The notes: generated from the sequence alone by a model not told the origin. Counted from the first letter of the stretch, positions 17,457 to 26,948 are shown. The stretch is 64,000 nt of DNA from Spongiivirga sp046524175 (GCF_046524175.1 NZ_JBEFZF010000002.1:620001-684000), one strand, 5' to 3'. Program-made: numbers and translations.

Positions 17457-18746
17457 TCATATATTGGGAGGAAATACTGGAAAGAAATTACCCTGAGATC
17501 GGTTAGGAAGCTCAAGTCCCACTGGAGAGCTTTGATAATTTGCATTGCCTTGATCCGCTCCGGTCTCACCTATAATAAATTTGTTTACAATGGTGCCGGT
17601 TTCAGCATCGATACCGTATAAACCTGAACTATTGTTTATATAAATTCGATTAAATACAGGCACATAAAGTGGTGAACTATTTGTTGGTGTATTGCCTGGC
17701 AGGGTTACTTCCCATTCTATGAAAAGCCCGCCAGGAATATCGAGTTTATACAACGTTCCTTGGTTGGTAACTGCGTATGCATGATTATCATGATACGCAA
17801 TTGAACCATAAATAGATCCATCTAATTCAATAGACCAATTGATATCTCCATTATCAAGTAACACATCATATACTTTTCGATCCAATGAACTCACCAAAAA
17901 AGTAGGCGCATTTGGATTAATATTGGGTGCTTGTGCAAAATTTTCACTAGGTACGGTAAGAATCGGACCGGATACTTTTCTATTCCATTCTTCTTTACCA
18001 TCATTAGGATTTAAGGCAAAGATGGTTCCGTCTTGACGTGCTACTATTAACTTTCCGCCGATGACTTTTGGTTTTGATTGTATCAAATCTCCTGTATCAT
18101 AACTCCACACCAAACTACCATCTGTTTCATCAAGCGCATATACCCAACCGTTACTCACTGTAGTTACGACAAGGTTTGTTCCGGCGAAAGTTGCGCCTTC
18201 AAAACCGCCTACTGTAGGACTTTCAAATGCCCAAATTCTGGTTCCGCCATTATTGGTAATACAGCTAAAGGTGCCCGTGCTACTACCAATAAAACTGCGT
18301 AGTGATCCATTAATGCTTTTGGTGATCGGATGATACCGAAAAACATTGCCTCCAAGGGCATTGTTTCTGGTAATATCATCAGGTACATCAACATAAACAA
18401 CACCTCCATTTCCTGTAGCTAAGGCAAGCTGATACGCTTCGTAGTTTTTAACGGCTGCAGTTGATTCAGTAATATCAAAAATAATAGGCGTTGCCGTAGT
18501 TGGGTCGTTAGAGGGTATCTCGTACTCCAAAAACTTTTCAAGATCAGGTGCATTCGCACCACCAACACTATCGTTATCTCTAACACCATACAATATATTG
18601 CCATTAACAAAATAAATATCAACTGCTTTATTGAAGTCATCAAAGCTTTCGCTGGTTTCAATTTCTTGTTCTTCTTCCTCTTTATTACAAGCAACTACAA
18701 CGAGTAATAGGAAAATTATGAGCAATAGTGGTTTAAAATTTTTCAT
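17457..18746 (-). CDS. PQQ-like beta-propeller lipoprotein
   Basis: The 429-residue lipoprotein (lipobox VVVAC, Cys20, followed by an acidic tract) contains PQQ-type repeats: VYALDETDGSLVW, IFALNPNDGKEEW, VYDVLLDNGDINW and LYGIDAETGTIV. Each is a W/L-docked propeller blade. Enzymatic quinoprotein residues are not evident, so a structural or binding role like that of BamB-type propellers is more likely. It is first in a unit with the adjacent lipoprotein. Confidence 0.78.
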   Translation of the reverse strand: MKNFKPLLLIIFLLLVVVACNKEEEEQEIETSESFDDFNKAVDIYFVNGNILYGVRDNDSVGGANAPDLEKFLEYEIPSNDPTTATPIIFDITESTAAVKNYEAYQLALATGNGGVVYVDVPDDITRNNALGGNVFRYHPITKSINGSLRSFIGSSTGTFSCITNNGGTRIWAFESPTVGGFEGATFAGTNLVVTTVSNGWVYALDETDGSLVWSYDTGDLIQSKPKVIGGKLIVARQDGTIFALNPNDGKEEWNRKVSGPILTVPSENFAQAPNINPNAPTFLVSSLDRKVYDVLLDNGDINWSIELDGSIYGSIAYHDNHAYAVTNQGTLYKLDIPGGLFIEWEVTLPGNTPTNSSPLYVPVFNRIYINNSSGLYGIDAETGTIVNKFIIGETGADQGNANYQSSPVGLELPNRSQGNFFPVFPPNI

Positions 18747-18855
18747 GACCTTGAATTTTAGCTGTATGCAAGATCATTTTTTAAAAGCGTGAAATTTTAG
18801 CTTGAAAATACCAAAATGAAATATGGCTGAATACTACTAGGCGGTATGGGGAATT

Positions 18856-19476
18856 TTACCCCCAACCTTTTTTCATGGCATATTTTACCAACTCAGCGCT
18901 GTTGTTTAAATCAAGTTTCAGTAGAATATTTTGGCGATGTGATTCGACCGTATGCTTACTTAGAAAAAGTTTTGCTGCTATTTCTTTTGTGGTTAACCCT
19001 TCTGAGATTAATGTAATGACCTCTTTCTCTCGTGGTGTTACCACTTTTTCATCCTCTTTTTCACGAAGACTTTCAAAAACCAAGCGAGCGGTTTCTGGCG
19101 GATAGTAACTTCCTGTGTTTGCCAATTGATTAATGGCTTCAATGAGTGTTCGCTTTGCTGTATCTTTTTTAAGGTAACCATGCGCCCCCGCTGCAACAAT
19201 ATTTTTAATAAAAGTATTGGAGTCATGCATGGTTAACACTAATACCTTGGTACTCAAATGACCTTTTTTCATTGCTTTTAAAACCGAGAAACCATCAACA
19301 ATGGGCATTTCAATATCTAACAATAAGATATCCGGTTTTGTAACTTCTAGAAGTTGGAGTGCCTCGTTACCGTCTGCCACTTGTCCGACAATGGTAATCT
19401 CATCATGTTGATCTAGCATCGAAGCGAGGCCTTCTCTAAAAAGTTGATGATCGTCAGCAATTGCAATTTGTATCAT
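18856..19476 (-). CDS. NarL/LuxR-family response regulator
   Basis: The 206-residue regulator has an N-terminal receiver domain with phospho-acceptor Asp54 (LLLDIEMP) and a C-terminal LuxR-type helix-turn-helix containing GLTTKEIAAKLFLSKHTV. The start at 19474-19476 (MIQIAIADDH) is chosen because the receiver fold begins there and it falls 1 nt after the sensor's stop, giving translational coupling. The partner is the TPR histidine kinase upstream. Target genes are unknown. Confidence 0.9.
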   Translation of the reverse strand: MIQIAIADDHQLFREGLASMLDQHDEITIVGQVADGNEALQLLEVTKPDILLLDIEMPIVDGFSVLKAMKKGHLSTKVLVLTMHDSNTFIKNIVAAGAHGYLKKDTAKRTLIEAINQLANTGSYYPPETARLVFESLREKEDEKVVTPREKEVITLISEGLTTKEIAAKLFLSKHTVESHRQNILLKLDLNNSAELVKYAMKKGWG

Positions 19477-19477
19477 A

Positions 19478-21406
19478 TTATACAGGTACTTGAATGTTAA
19501 TTGTGGTCCCAATGCCTAGTTTTGAATCAATATTAAATGTTCCTTTAAGCATTTTAATGCGTTGTTCAATATTGGAAATTCCCAAGCCTTTATTTGTTGT
19601 TTCTTTAAAACCAATGCCATCATCTTCGATCATGAGGCTCAAAAAGTTTTTGTGCTTATTTAGTTGTACAAACACATTTTTTGCTTTTGCATGCTTGAGC
19701 ACATTTTGTAAGGTTTCTTGTACAATTCTGTACAGTTGTACTTCCTTAACCGGTTCAATACGTTGCTCCATTTTCGTGCTATAAAATTGCGCATTAAGCG
19801 CCTCGGTATTTAGCTGCTCTAACAACGTACTAATGGCTGCTGCCAAACCAAATCGAACCAATTCACCTGGCATTAAATTATGTGAAATTTGCCGAACTTG
19901 ATTACTTGTTTTTATCAAGGTATGAATAGCTTCAGTAAGAGTGGGTTGTTCTGGATTTATGATATCGGCCGCTGCCTCCACCTTGTTTTTTGCTAATGCT
20001 AGTGCGCCACCTATGCTATCGTGCAAATCTTGCGCAATGCGTTTGCGTTCTTCAGTTTGTGTTTCTGATATGGCTAGAATTAATTCTTCTTGTTTTTTGT
20101 TTTGTAAACGTTGTTTGTAAATAAAAAAAGAAAGAATGCCTAAAATTAAGACCGCAATCAGGCCAAAAAATAGTTGTTTTACCCATCGGTTTTGTGTAGC
20201 GATTGTTCTTTCATTAATCAGCTGCTTTTCAGAAAGTTTAAGGATTTCATTTTCCTTTTTTTGGGTTTCGTATTCAATTTCTATTTTTTTGATGGCATTC
20301 AAATGATTTTCTCCCACAATGCTGTCATTAAGGTCAATGTATTGCATTAGATATTTATTCGCATTTTTATAATTACCTATGGTTTCATAAAACTCTGAAA
20401 GGTTAAAATAGGCATCCCTAAGCTTATCTCTGTTGCCTAAAGACTGTGTCATTTTCATTCCCAATTGAAAGTAATCCAACGCTTGTTGTGTATTACCCAA
20501 CTTTCTGTGTGCATTCCCCACGTTTTGATAGCCCAAAGCTATTGAAGCTTCATCATTCATTGCCTTAGCAAGTGCTAATCCTTTCTCGCAAAATTCCAGT
20601 GCTTTTTTGTGTTTATTTTGATACTCATACAGGATCCCTAAGTTGTTGTAGTTCCTAGCAGCCGATATGCTATCACCACTTTCGAAATCCATTTCTAAAT
20701 CTTTTAAAAACCATTTTTCGGATTCTTCAAATTCTCCTTGCTCCGCAAAAATGATCGCCATATTACCTATGGCTCTTGATCGTTCAAAGTCGTTTTTTGT
20801 TGTCTCACTGCTATCTAGCGCTAGCTGGGTGTACCGTTGCGATTTATCCCAATCAGCCAAACCCATATACACCACGCTCATATTGTTGTAAATACCGCTG
20901 GAACAACCTGAAATTTCAGAGGTGCTACAAATATCAAGCGCCTTTAAGTGGTAGGTTAGTGCTTTTTCATAATTAGCAGTGTAATAATAACATGTACCTA
21001 AAGTAGTATATAGATAAATATTTTCTTCGGGTGCTCCATGTTCTTTCAAATGAATTGCTTTTTCTGCCAATTCAATAGCCATCTCATACTTATGGTAGAA
21101 CAATAAATTTCTTGATGAAATGATATGGTATATAAATGACAGTCTTGCATTATCTTGTAGATCTACCAACTGACTCAGTGTTTCAAGAAACGGAGTCATA
21201 GCTTCTTTCTGTAGATTGCTTTGTAACTGTTGCGCCTTTTCGGCAATTGTTAAAATCAAATCGTCGTTTGACTTTTCGACGGTTTTTAGCGTTTCATGAA
21301 GTGCTGTCAACGTTTCTGCTTTAAATTGCGTTTTTTGAGGCTGCGGAAATGCATTTTGTACAATAAGAAATAAAAAGAAAAACCTCCAATAATTAATTCG
21401 ATTCAT
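19478..21406 (-). CDS. TPR-containing HisKA_3 sensor histidine kinase
   Basis: The protein of about 642 residues has a signal peptide, a long run of TPR repeats in the periplasm (about 70-400), one transmembrane helix, then a HisKA_3 dimerisation domain with the phospho-His in AQDLHDSIGG and a HATPase domain with DDGIGF and GLGISNI. Sensors of this layout pair with NarL-type regulators, and the regulator gene starts 1 nt after this stop. The signal is unknown. Start ATG at 21406 is used; 21415 is also possible. Confidence 0.9.
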   Translation of the reverse strand: MNRINYWRFFFLFLIVQNAFPQPQKTQFKAETLTALHETLKTVEKSNDDLILTIAEKAQQLQSNLQKEAMTPFLETLSQLVDLQDNARLSFIYHIISSRNLLFYHKYEMAIELAEKAIHLKEHGAPEENIYLYTTLGTCYYYTANYEKALTYHLKALDICSTSEISGCSSGIYNNMSVVYMGLADWDKSQRYTQLALDSSETTKNDFERSRAIGNMAIIFAEQGEFEESEKWFLKDLEMDFESGDSISAARNYNNLGILYEYQNKHKKALEFCEKGLALAKAMNDEASIALGYQNVGNAHRKLGNTQQALDYFQLGMKMTQSLGNRDKLRDAYFNLSEFYETIGNYKNANKYLMQYIDLNDSIVGENHLNAIKKIEIEYETQKKENEILKLSEKQLINERTIATQNRWVKQLFFGLIAVLILGILSFFIYKQRLQNKKQEELILAISETQTEERKRIAQDLHDSIGGALALAKNKVEAAADIINPEQPTLTEAIHTLIKTSNQVRQISHNLMPGELVRFGLAAAISTLLEQLNTEALNAQFYSTKMEQRIEPVKEVQLYRIVQETLQNVLKHAKAKNVFVQLNKHKNFLSLMIEDDGIGFKETTNKGLGISNIEQRIKMLKGTFNIDSKLGIGTTINIQVPV

Positions 21407-21494
21407 AACCGGCAAACAGCTGTTTAAAATGAAAATTGGGGGAAACGTTAAAATACTGATCGGTCACAAAAAGACGTTCCCAATTTCTGGCAAT

Positions 21495-21509
21495 TCCTAT
21501 AAAATAGGA
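21495..21509. promoter_or_regulatory. Palindrome upstream of the TPR sensor gene
   Basis: Perfect inverted repeat TCCTAT-AAA-ATAGGA about 90 nt upstream of the sensor kinase start, between it and the AraC-type gene. It could be a regulator site; no consensus is known to me. Confidence 0.35.
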
Positions 21510-21545
21510 CAACAATTTTGCTTGTCGCTAAAAATACTTATATCA

Positions 21546-22664
21546 TCAAACTTCTTTTTTCTTAAAAGCTGCGGGGGTTTTTCCTGTTAATTCCCTGAAA
21601 ACACGGTAAAAGGCTGATTTTGAATTAAAACCTGATTCTAAACCAATGGCAGTAGTAGTGTATTTGCTGAAAGTGGGATTTTTTAACAACAGTTTGGCTT
21701 CTGCCACCCGGTATTGGTTAATGTAATTGGTGAAGTTGGTTTGTAGCTCATTATTTAGTACATGTGATAAATGACTTGGACTAAGATCTAACCGTTCAGC
21801 TACCGCATTTAAAGAAATGGTAGGATTTAAAAATATGCGGTCATGTTCCATCAAATTATGTAACATTTCAAGTTTGGGATTTTTTGCAACTCTATCTTTC
21901 ATCTTACTACCTTTCTTCTGCCTGTAAGAATGGATTTGTTGTCGCTCTTTCAAAATTCCTAATTTATATACGCCAACATAACCCAACCAGTAAATCAAAA
22001 AAGACATGCCTAACCATAAACCGTAAAATAAAACAGGATTAAACCCAGCGAAAAATATGTTGTTTATTGCCGCGTATCCCCAAAGCATAGTGGTGATAAA
22101 TAGGAGTACTAACGTTATTTTCAACCAGCCAAGATTTTGTTTTATCATTACTGATCCTTTTGTGTTATGACTCTTTAAAAACGCATTTACTTTGTAGAAA
22201 CAGATGCACGACAAAACAATCATTAATACAATACCTAACAGCTCTTGTAAATTAAGTGCAACATTGAAAAACCTATAAAATGAGTCATTTTCATACCCGG
22301 AAATTCGTGCAAAACGGAAGATCAATGTGAGTATTAGGAACATAATAAAGGGAGCAAACCAAGTTTTTTCTCCAGTAGATAACGCTTTGTGAGGAAGTAA
22401 ATAGGTACGCACATAGGTGTACAACAATGGTGGTGCTAGCGTTGCGACAGGTAAAAATAGGTAGACATACATATCGCCAAGTGAAATTGCACCAATTTCT
22501 GGTAAAAGATATTGAATGTTACTGTAGGTAAATGTTAAGATGAGTGCGCCGAGAAACTTCAGACAACGCTCTTTATACTTTTTTGAAAAGAAAACAATTC
22601 CAGAAAAAACAACTCCCTGAACAATACCCGCTAAAACAAGACCTTGAACAAATGATAAATTCAA
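21546..22664 (-). CDS. Membrane-bound AraC-family regulator
   Basis: The 372-residue protein has about seven hydrophobic helices in its first 240 residues, a basic linker, and a C-terminal AraC/XylS DNA-binding domain (LDLSPSHLSHVLNN and the second helix-turn-helix SGFNSKSAFYRVFRELTGK). Membrane-anchored AraC proteins of this form are common in Bacteroidetes. Ligand and targets are unknown. It is separated from the sensor gene downstream by 139 nt. Confidence 0.85.
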   Translation of the reverse strand: MNLSFVQGLVLAGIVQGVVFSGIVFFSKKYKERCLKFLGALILTFTYSNIQYLLPEIGAISLGDMYVYLFLPVATLAPPLLYTYVRTYLLPHKALSTGEKTWFAPFIMFLILTLIFRFARISGYENDSFYRFFNVALNLQELLGIVLMIVLSCICFYKVNAFLKSHNTKGSVMIKQNLGWLKITLVLLFITTMLWGYAAINNIFFAGFNPVLFYGLWLGMSFLIYWLGYVGVYKLGILKERQQIHSYRQKKGSKMKDRVAKNPKLEMLHNLMEHDRIFLNPTISLNAVAERLDLSPSHLSHVLNNELQTNFTNYINQYRVAEAKLLLKNPTFSKYTTTAIGLESGFNSKSAFYRVFRELTGKTPAAFKKKEV

Positions 22665-22766
22665 AAAATGTGCTGTTTTAATTACCTAAGGTAAAGTACA
22701 AAAAACATTTCTTTAATCCTGAGAATGAATGCACTTACATGGGCAAGCACCGACAACAGAATGTCG

Positions 22767-24011
22767 CTAATTGGCTTTTATGACATTAACCACAGCTAAA
22801 GCCGCTTTTTCACCCGAAACCATCGCCGCATGCAAAGACCCATTTAATACATGATCACCGGCGATAAAGGTGTTTTCTGTTAATTGAGCTTCGAGCGGTT
22901 CCAGATCGTTTTGTAAATTGTCCAAATCAGGTAGTGCCTTTTTTATTTGATAGTGCTTTACAAATCTCACATGGTCTATCTTACAAAACTGTTTGAGGTC
23001 ATCGACAACTTTAGCAACCAGATCGCCTTCAGTTAACTGATGATCTTTCACCACAGTAACCGATAGCAGATTTTTACTCCCCGTACTTTGAGTTTTTAAA
23101 GTGTTGTGAAAAAAGATGTTGTTTATTAGGGCATTTTCATCTGCGATCAATCCAATTAACGGATCACGCAGGAATTCATCTGTTTCAAAATACAGGTTGT
23201 CGCATGATTTCCATTGAATAGATGGCCCTTTAAAACTAGAAACTAACTTACTAGGATCGCAAGCTATAATAGTATAGTCAGATTCAAGTGTACTACCATC
23301 TTTTAAACTAATAGTATTTCCGTCGATTGAAGCCACTTCGGCTTTTAGTTTTATGTTTTCACTATTTATCTTAGTCGCTAGCTGTTGACTGATCGCTTCG
23401 ATACCTGATTTTGGAAGTGCCGCAAAACCTTCACCAAACATTTTGTAAACAAACAAAAACATCCGGTTGGAAGTCGCTAAATCTGGCTCCAAAAAAATAC
23501 CACTGAAAAATGGCTTAAAAAATCGATCAATGATTGTATTTGAAAAACCATAGTTCTTTAAAAAAGTTAGTGTAGAAGTTTCTTCAATTTCAAAGATCTC
23601 GGGTAGTGGTTTTTTCTTTAGCCAGATATTGAGTTTCAGAATTTTGAATTTATCACCTAAACTGCCCACTGAGCTAAAAACAGTTGGAAGTAATAATTTG
23701 AGATTCCTTGTCGGGTCTCCAATTCTGGTTTTCTTCCCGTCAAAAAATATTTCTGCGCCAGGCCAGAACTTTTGAAGATCAAGATTTTCTACATTTAGAT
23801 ATTTAGCTACTGCAGGATATGCTGTAAGTAGCACTTGAAAACCATGATCTAATTGATATCCATCTACAATATCCGTCTTTACCCGACCACCTAATCGGTC
23901 GGAGGCTTCGATTATTTGAGGGGAGTATCCTTGCTTTGTAAGCGCTATTGCTGCTATCATCCCGCTAATGCCGCCCCCAATTATATAAATGGTTTTTTCA
24001 GGTTTATCCAT
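22767..24011 (-). CDS. FAD-dependent amine oxidase-type oxidoreductase
   Basis: The 414-residue protein starts with the FAD-binding motif IGGGISGM at about 11-18 and DRLGGRVKT about 25 residues later, the signature of the flavin amine oxidase / protoporphyrinogen oxidase superfamily. A C-terminal FAD-contacting GDH segment (IAGDHVLNGSLHAAMVSG) is present. Substrate unknown; related proteins include squalene or carotenoid desaturase-like enzymes. It starts 4 nt after the stop of the lipoprotein gene upstream. Confidence 0.85.
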   Translation of the reverse strand: MDKPEKTIYIIGGGISGMIAAIALTKQGYSPQIIEASDRLGGRVKTDIVDGYQLDHGFQVLLTAYPAVAKYLNVENLDLQKFWPGAEIFFDGKKTRIGDPTRNLKLLLPTVFSSVGSLGDKFKILKLNIWLKKKPLPEIFEIEETSTLTFLKNYGFSNTIIDRFFKPFFSGIFLEPDLATSNRMFLFVYKMFGEGFAALPKSGIEAISQQLATKINSENIKLKAEVASIDGNTISLKDGSTLESDYTIIACDPSKLVSSFKGPSIQWKSCDNLYFETDEFLRDPLIGLIADENALINNIFFHNTLKTQSTGSKNLLSVTVVKDHQLTEGDLVAKVVDDLKQFCKIDHVRFVKHYQIKKALPDLDNLQNDLEPLEAQLTENTFIAGDHVLNGSLHAAMVSGEKAALAVVNVIKAN

Positions 24012-24015
24012 GAGA

Positions 24016-24438
24016 TTAGTTATCTAAAAGTTGCTCAGCATTTTTAATGCTATTTATCACCTTATCGCGCATTATTTTCACTTTCTCTTCCTCTTCATTT
24101 AACCACTCCTTTTTTTGCTCAGTAAGTGGTTTTCCCTTCATACTTTCTTCATAATCGAAGCGTTCACCAAAATCTTGCATCCAAGTCATCATAGCATCAT
24201 GGCCATTTTGCAGATCCTCAATAGCTTTCTCGTAGGCTTGAGTGTTTGTAGAGTCCTGTTTTTCTTTTAAATTATTTATAAGATTCCCAATCTCGCCCAT
24301 CTTAGGCATTACCTCATCATGTACGGCCATGACACGTTGCATTTGAGTGGGTTCTTTCGTTGTGTCAGATTGCTCAGTTTTATTTTTGCAACTTGCTGTT
24401 AGAAAAAACAAGGTTACTGTTAAAATTAGGTATTTCAT
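24016..24438 (-). CDS. Helical lipoprotein
   Basis: The 140-residue lipoprotein (lipobox LTASC, Cys17) is otherwise helical and charged, with probable coiled-coil segments. Homologues in flavobacteria have been labelled viral A-type inclusion protein, a name that says nothing about function. It lies between the barrel protein upstream and the oxidoreductase downstream (4-nt gap), and it may belong to the metal-handling group at 24-27 kb. Confidence 0.65.
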   Translation of the reverse strand: MKYLILTVTLFFLTASCKNKTEQSDTTKEPTQMQRVMAVHDEVMPKMGEIGNLINNLKEKQDSTNTQAYEKAIEDLQNGHDAMMTWMQDFGERFDYEESMKGKPLTEQKKEWLNEEEEKVKIMRDKVINSIKNAEQLLDN

Positions 24439-24460
24439 AAGTGTTGTTTTATGTTTTATA

Positions 24461-24485
24461 ATCTCACCGGCATTGCCGGTGAGAT
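24461..24485 (-). promoter_or_regulatory. Strong intercistronic hairpin
   Basis: Perfect 11-bp inverted repeat (ATCTCACCGGC / GCCGGTGAGAT, 3-nt loop) just after the stop of the barrel gene and 22 nt before the next start. No T-run follows, so it is more likely an mRNA-stabilising or processing element, or a weak terminator. Confidence 0.55.
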
Positions 24486-24492
24486 GTAATTA

Positions 24493-25503
24493 TTAAAGTG
24501 CGTATTGTAACCCGAAAGTTAGTGTTTCTTTATTTCGTAATTGTATGCCATTCATATTTTGAAACAAAGGTAATGCTGCTTCGAAACCAAAACGAAGGTT
24601 TTTCAATCCGCCTTGAAATGCATATAAGTTAAAACCAATAGCCGCATTCGCGTAGGTCATTCCTGAATTAACTGTATCGGCAGTAATAACCATCATGGGA
24701 TTTAAAGCCGGATTTGCTCCTTCAATACGATCGATAGTGCCAAATTCCACTCGACCTGAAAAACTAAGCCAATCGGTGGCATTATGTGCAAACCAATTAT
24801 TGATAGTATATCGATTTCCAAGACGGTAGTCGTTATCGTTAATGCCGGTACGAATGGTGGTTCTGACTTGCGAACCGAATGACCAACCAATCCACTGCTT
24901 TAAATAGGTTAGCGCCAATTCGGCATCAAATGTTCCGCTACCAATTTGCATGGGGTACGGTAAAATTACCTCATTTGGCGAAGAAGCTGGGGTGACATCC
25001 TCTATGTCGATATTCCCTGTAGGAATAGAAACACCAATTTGCCCATGCAGTTGTTGACTATTTTTATTAAAAAACGTGTATAACGCTCCAACTTTTAAAT
25101 CTCCAAAACCAGATGCTTCTGTAGTAAATGTGCTTCCCATTCTAGTTAAATGTTCCATTTCGCTGTCTACATAATTTGCCATTGCTACTAAAGTGATTTT
25201 GTCACTTGGAGCATACATCATGCCTAGCATATGCATATTCATTGGCATACTGGTTGGAGTTACCATGTATTCTGATAATGCGTCTTGGAATGAAACATTG
25301 TTGCTACCTCGATTAAGGTCTTCCATGTTCATATACATATATCTGTATGAGAACATCAATTCTCCTTTACCATGGGTGTGGTCACCCATAACTGATATTG
25401 GCGCATGGCCATCGGGTCGATTGCCCATCCATTTTGTGCTTTCCAATTCTTGTGCGTATGTAGTAGTAGCCATAAATAAAATGGCATAAAAAAGTTTTTT
25501 CAT
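24493..25503 (-). CDS. Outer-membrane barrel protein, transporter-like, Met/His-rich
   Basis: The 336-residue protein has a signal peptide (cleaved after YAQ) and the strand pattern of the PF13557-type transporter barrel group. Its N-terminal third is rich in Met and His, for instance HTHGKGELMF, YMYMNMED and SMPMNMHMLGMMY, which suits soft-metal binding. Neighbours include an HMA-domain lipoprotein and a CKGKC protein. I infer a role in copper or similar metal export; this is not shown. Confidence 0.65.
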   Translation of the reverse strand: MKKLFYAILFMATTTYAQELESTKWMGNRPDGHAPISVMGDHTHGKGELMFSYRYMYMNMEDLNRGSNNVSFQDALSEYMVTPTSMPMNMHMLGMMYAPSDKITLVAMANYVDSEMEHLTRMGSTFTTEASGFGDLKVGALYTFFNKNSQQLHGQIGVSIPTGNIDIEDVTPASSPNEVILPYPMQIGSGTFDAELALTYLKQWIGWSFGSQVRTTIRTGINDNDYRLGNRYTINNWFAHNATDWLSFSGRVEFGTIDRIEGANPALNPMMVITADTVNSGMTYANAAIGFNLYAFQGGLKNLRFGFEAALPLFQNMNGIQLRNKETLTFGLQYAL

Positions 25504-25606
25504 TGAAATATCAATTCTTAGTTATTGTTTTATGTTGAATTAGGGTCATGAGTAGTTGCGTCATCAAATTGATGGCGGTTAGAATGGACCCAATAAATTG
25601 ATGTGA

Positions 25607-25981
25607 CTAAGAATTTAAATTTGGTGGATGATCATCCTGGAAACTATACCTGTAACGGTAATTGTTGATATAGTGAAAGCTATTATTGGTTGCGTTAACT
25701 GTTTGTGGTTTTTCTTTTAAAAGAATGAAGTTTACGAATCCGATTGGATATTCTTCCAGAGCAATCCGAGGAGCATTTTTACTGTTTTCTTTTTCCTGTT
25801 CCTCATACATTATCATCAACTGACATTTACCTTTACATGCTAACTCAGGTTTATCTTTGTTAATACATAAAAACTCGGCTATATAATCCTGATTAACCAC
25901 ATAAACAAAAAGTGGAGCAACTGGTCTTAGCATTGCTAAGATGTATAGAAAAGTGAAAAAAATAGCAGCAGACCGGTTCAT
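25607..25981 (-). CDS. Small protein with a CKGKC motif
   Basis: The 124-residue protein has an N-terminal hydrophobic segment (signal peptide or anchor) and a cysteine pair in ACKGKCQL at about 49-56. The chain then becomes charged and Asn/Tyr-rich with a terminal HHP-like tail. I recognise it only as a conserved companion of metal-resistance genes in Bacteroidetes; the function is unknown. A -7 promoter box lies upstream. Confidence 0.6.
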   Translation of the reverse strand: MNRSAAIFFTFLYILAMLRPVAPLFVYVVNQDYIAEFLCINKDKPELACKGKCQLMIMYEEQEKENSKNAPRIALEEYPIGFVNFILLKEKPQTVNATNNSFHYINNYRYRYSFQDDHPPNLNS

Positions 25982-26006
25982 TTAAAAATGATGCCAAAAT
26001 TTGGTG

Positions 26007-26014
26007 CAAAAATA
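26007..26014 (-). promoter_or_regulatory. -7 box of the CKGKC gene
   Basis: TATTTTTG on the minus strand (TAnnTTTG) 26 nt upstream of the start codon at 25981. Confidence 0.5.
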
Positions 26015-26063
26015 CAATAGCTTCAAGAAATTATCTAGCTTTTAAGTATAGTTAGGTAATGTT

Positions 26064-26426
26064 TTATCTATCACTGACTACTCGGTCAAAATTCTTCCAG
26101 TTTTCTTTAAAAAAATGGCCAGCTAAAAGCGTTTTGATGATAGATTTACATTTAAAAATCACCCTATCTTTTTGAAGTTGATTGCGTGAACATTGTTCAA
26201 CTAACCAATCTTCATCAAAACCATCCCAAATGCCAGCAATGGAAAGTAAATTGGAGTATAATGTTGGAAAAACTTCGGTTTTGTCTATGTTTTTAGCCTC
26301 ATCAAATGAGAAGTTATATTCATTGCATATAGCGGCAACTTGACGATAGTGATAATCGTCTAGCTCATTGTCTAAATAAAAATTGGACAAAGCGATCCAA
26401 AGTTGTTCTCTTCCTGATCGTTTCAT
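26064..26426 (-). CDS. DUF7079-type protein
   Basis: The 120-residue protein resembles the DUF7079 family: short, acidic, with W/Y-rich helices. The frame is open to a TTG at 26474, but the ATG at 26424-26426 gives the usual start (MKRSGREQLWIALS). Function is unknown, and the family often sits next to toxin-immunity or housekeeping genes without clear pattern. It is 67 nt downstream of the HMA lipoprotein gene and may share its transcript. Confidence 0.6.
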   Translation of the reverse strand: MKRSGREQLWIALSNFYLDNELDDYHYRQVAAICNEYNFSFDEAKNIDKTEVFPTLYSNLLSIAGIWDGFDEDWLVEQCSRNQLQKDRVIFKCKSIIKTLLAGHFFKENWKNFDRVVSDR

Positions 26427-26493
26427 CCAATATTTCTTAAGTTTTATAGGGCCCGACTTTATTTTTAAGGCCAATAATTTCTATGCCTTTGGT

Positions 26494-26886
26494 TCATTTA
26501 GATAGCTCTTCCGCACTTTCTTTTTTACTAAAAGTGTCTACTTTTTTTGCATAGATTACTTTATACGTATCAGAAGTTTTGCGGATGGTATTTTCAAGGT
26601 CTTGTAAAACAACTTTAGAAGGGTTATACTCAACCATTGCTAATTGACGATCAAAATCAACTTCAGCAGATTGAACACCCTCTACTTTTGCTAGGCTTTT
26701 TTGAATGGTACCTGCGCATCCAACGGCACATGTCATACCGCTAATAACCAACTCAGCTTTTTCTGTAGTACCAAAACTAGCTTTGGCTATGGTTGTTTTA
26801 TCTACTGAATTGTCATTTTGACTCAATTGTTTCTTGCATGCAACGACAAGTAGCATTACAAGAATAAGGGGAAACACTTTTTTCAT
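26494..26886 (-). CDS. HMA-domain metal-binding lipoprotein
   Basis: The 130-residue lipoprotein (lipobox VVAC, Cys17) carries a heavy-metal-associated domain of the ferredoxin-like fold. The metal loop reads GMTCAVGCAG, with cysteines four apart instead of the usual C-x-x-C, a variant I recall in Bacteroidetes HMA proteins. It probably binds Cu(I) or a similar ion in the envelope and may hand it to neighbouring proteins. A recognisable promoter lies upstream. Confidence 0.8.
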   Translation of the reverse strand: MKKVFPLILVMLLVVACKKQLSQNDNSVDKTTIAKASFGTTEKAELVISGMTCAVGCAGTIQKSLAKVEGVQSAEVDFDRQLAMVEYNPSKVVLQDLENTIRKTSDTYKVIYAKKVDTFSKKESAEELSK

Positions 26887-26916
26887 AATTTCTTAGCCAT
26901 CTTTTTACGAATATGA

Positions 26917-26948
26917 CAAAATTATACGAAATAGGCACATTAAATCAA
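26917..26948 (-). promoter_or_regulatory. Promoter of the HMA lipoprotein
   Basis: Minus-strand TAATTTTG (26917-26924) fits TAnnTTTG, with TTG (26946-26948) 21 nt further upstream as a -33 element. It lies about 35 nt from the start codon. Confidence 0.5.
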
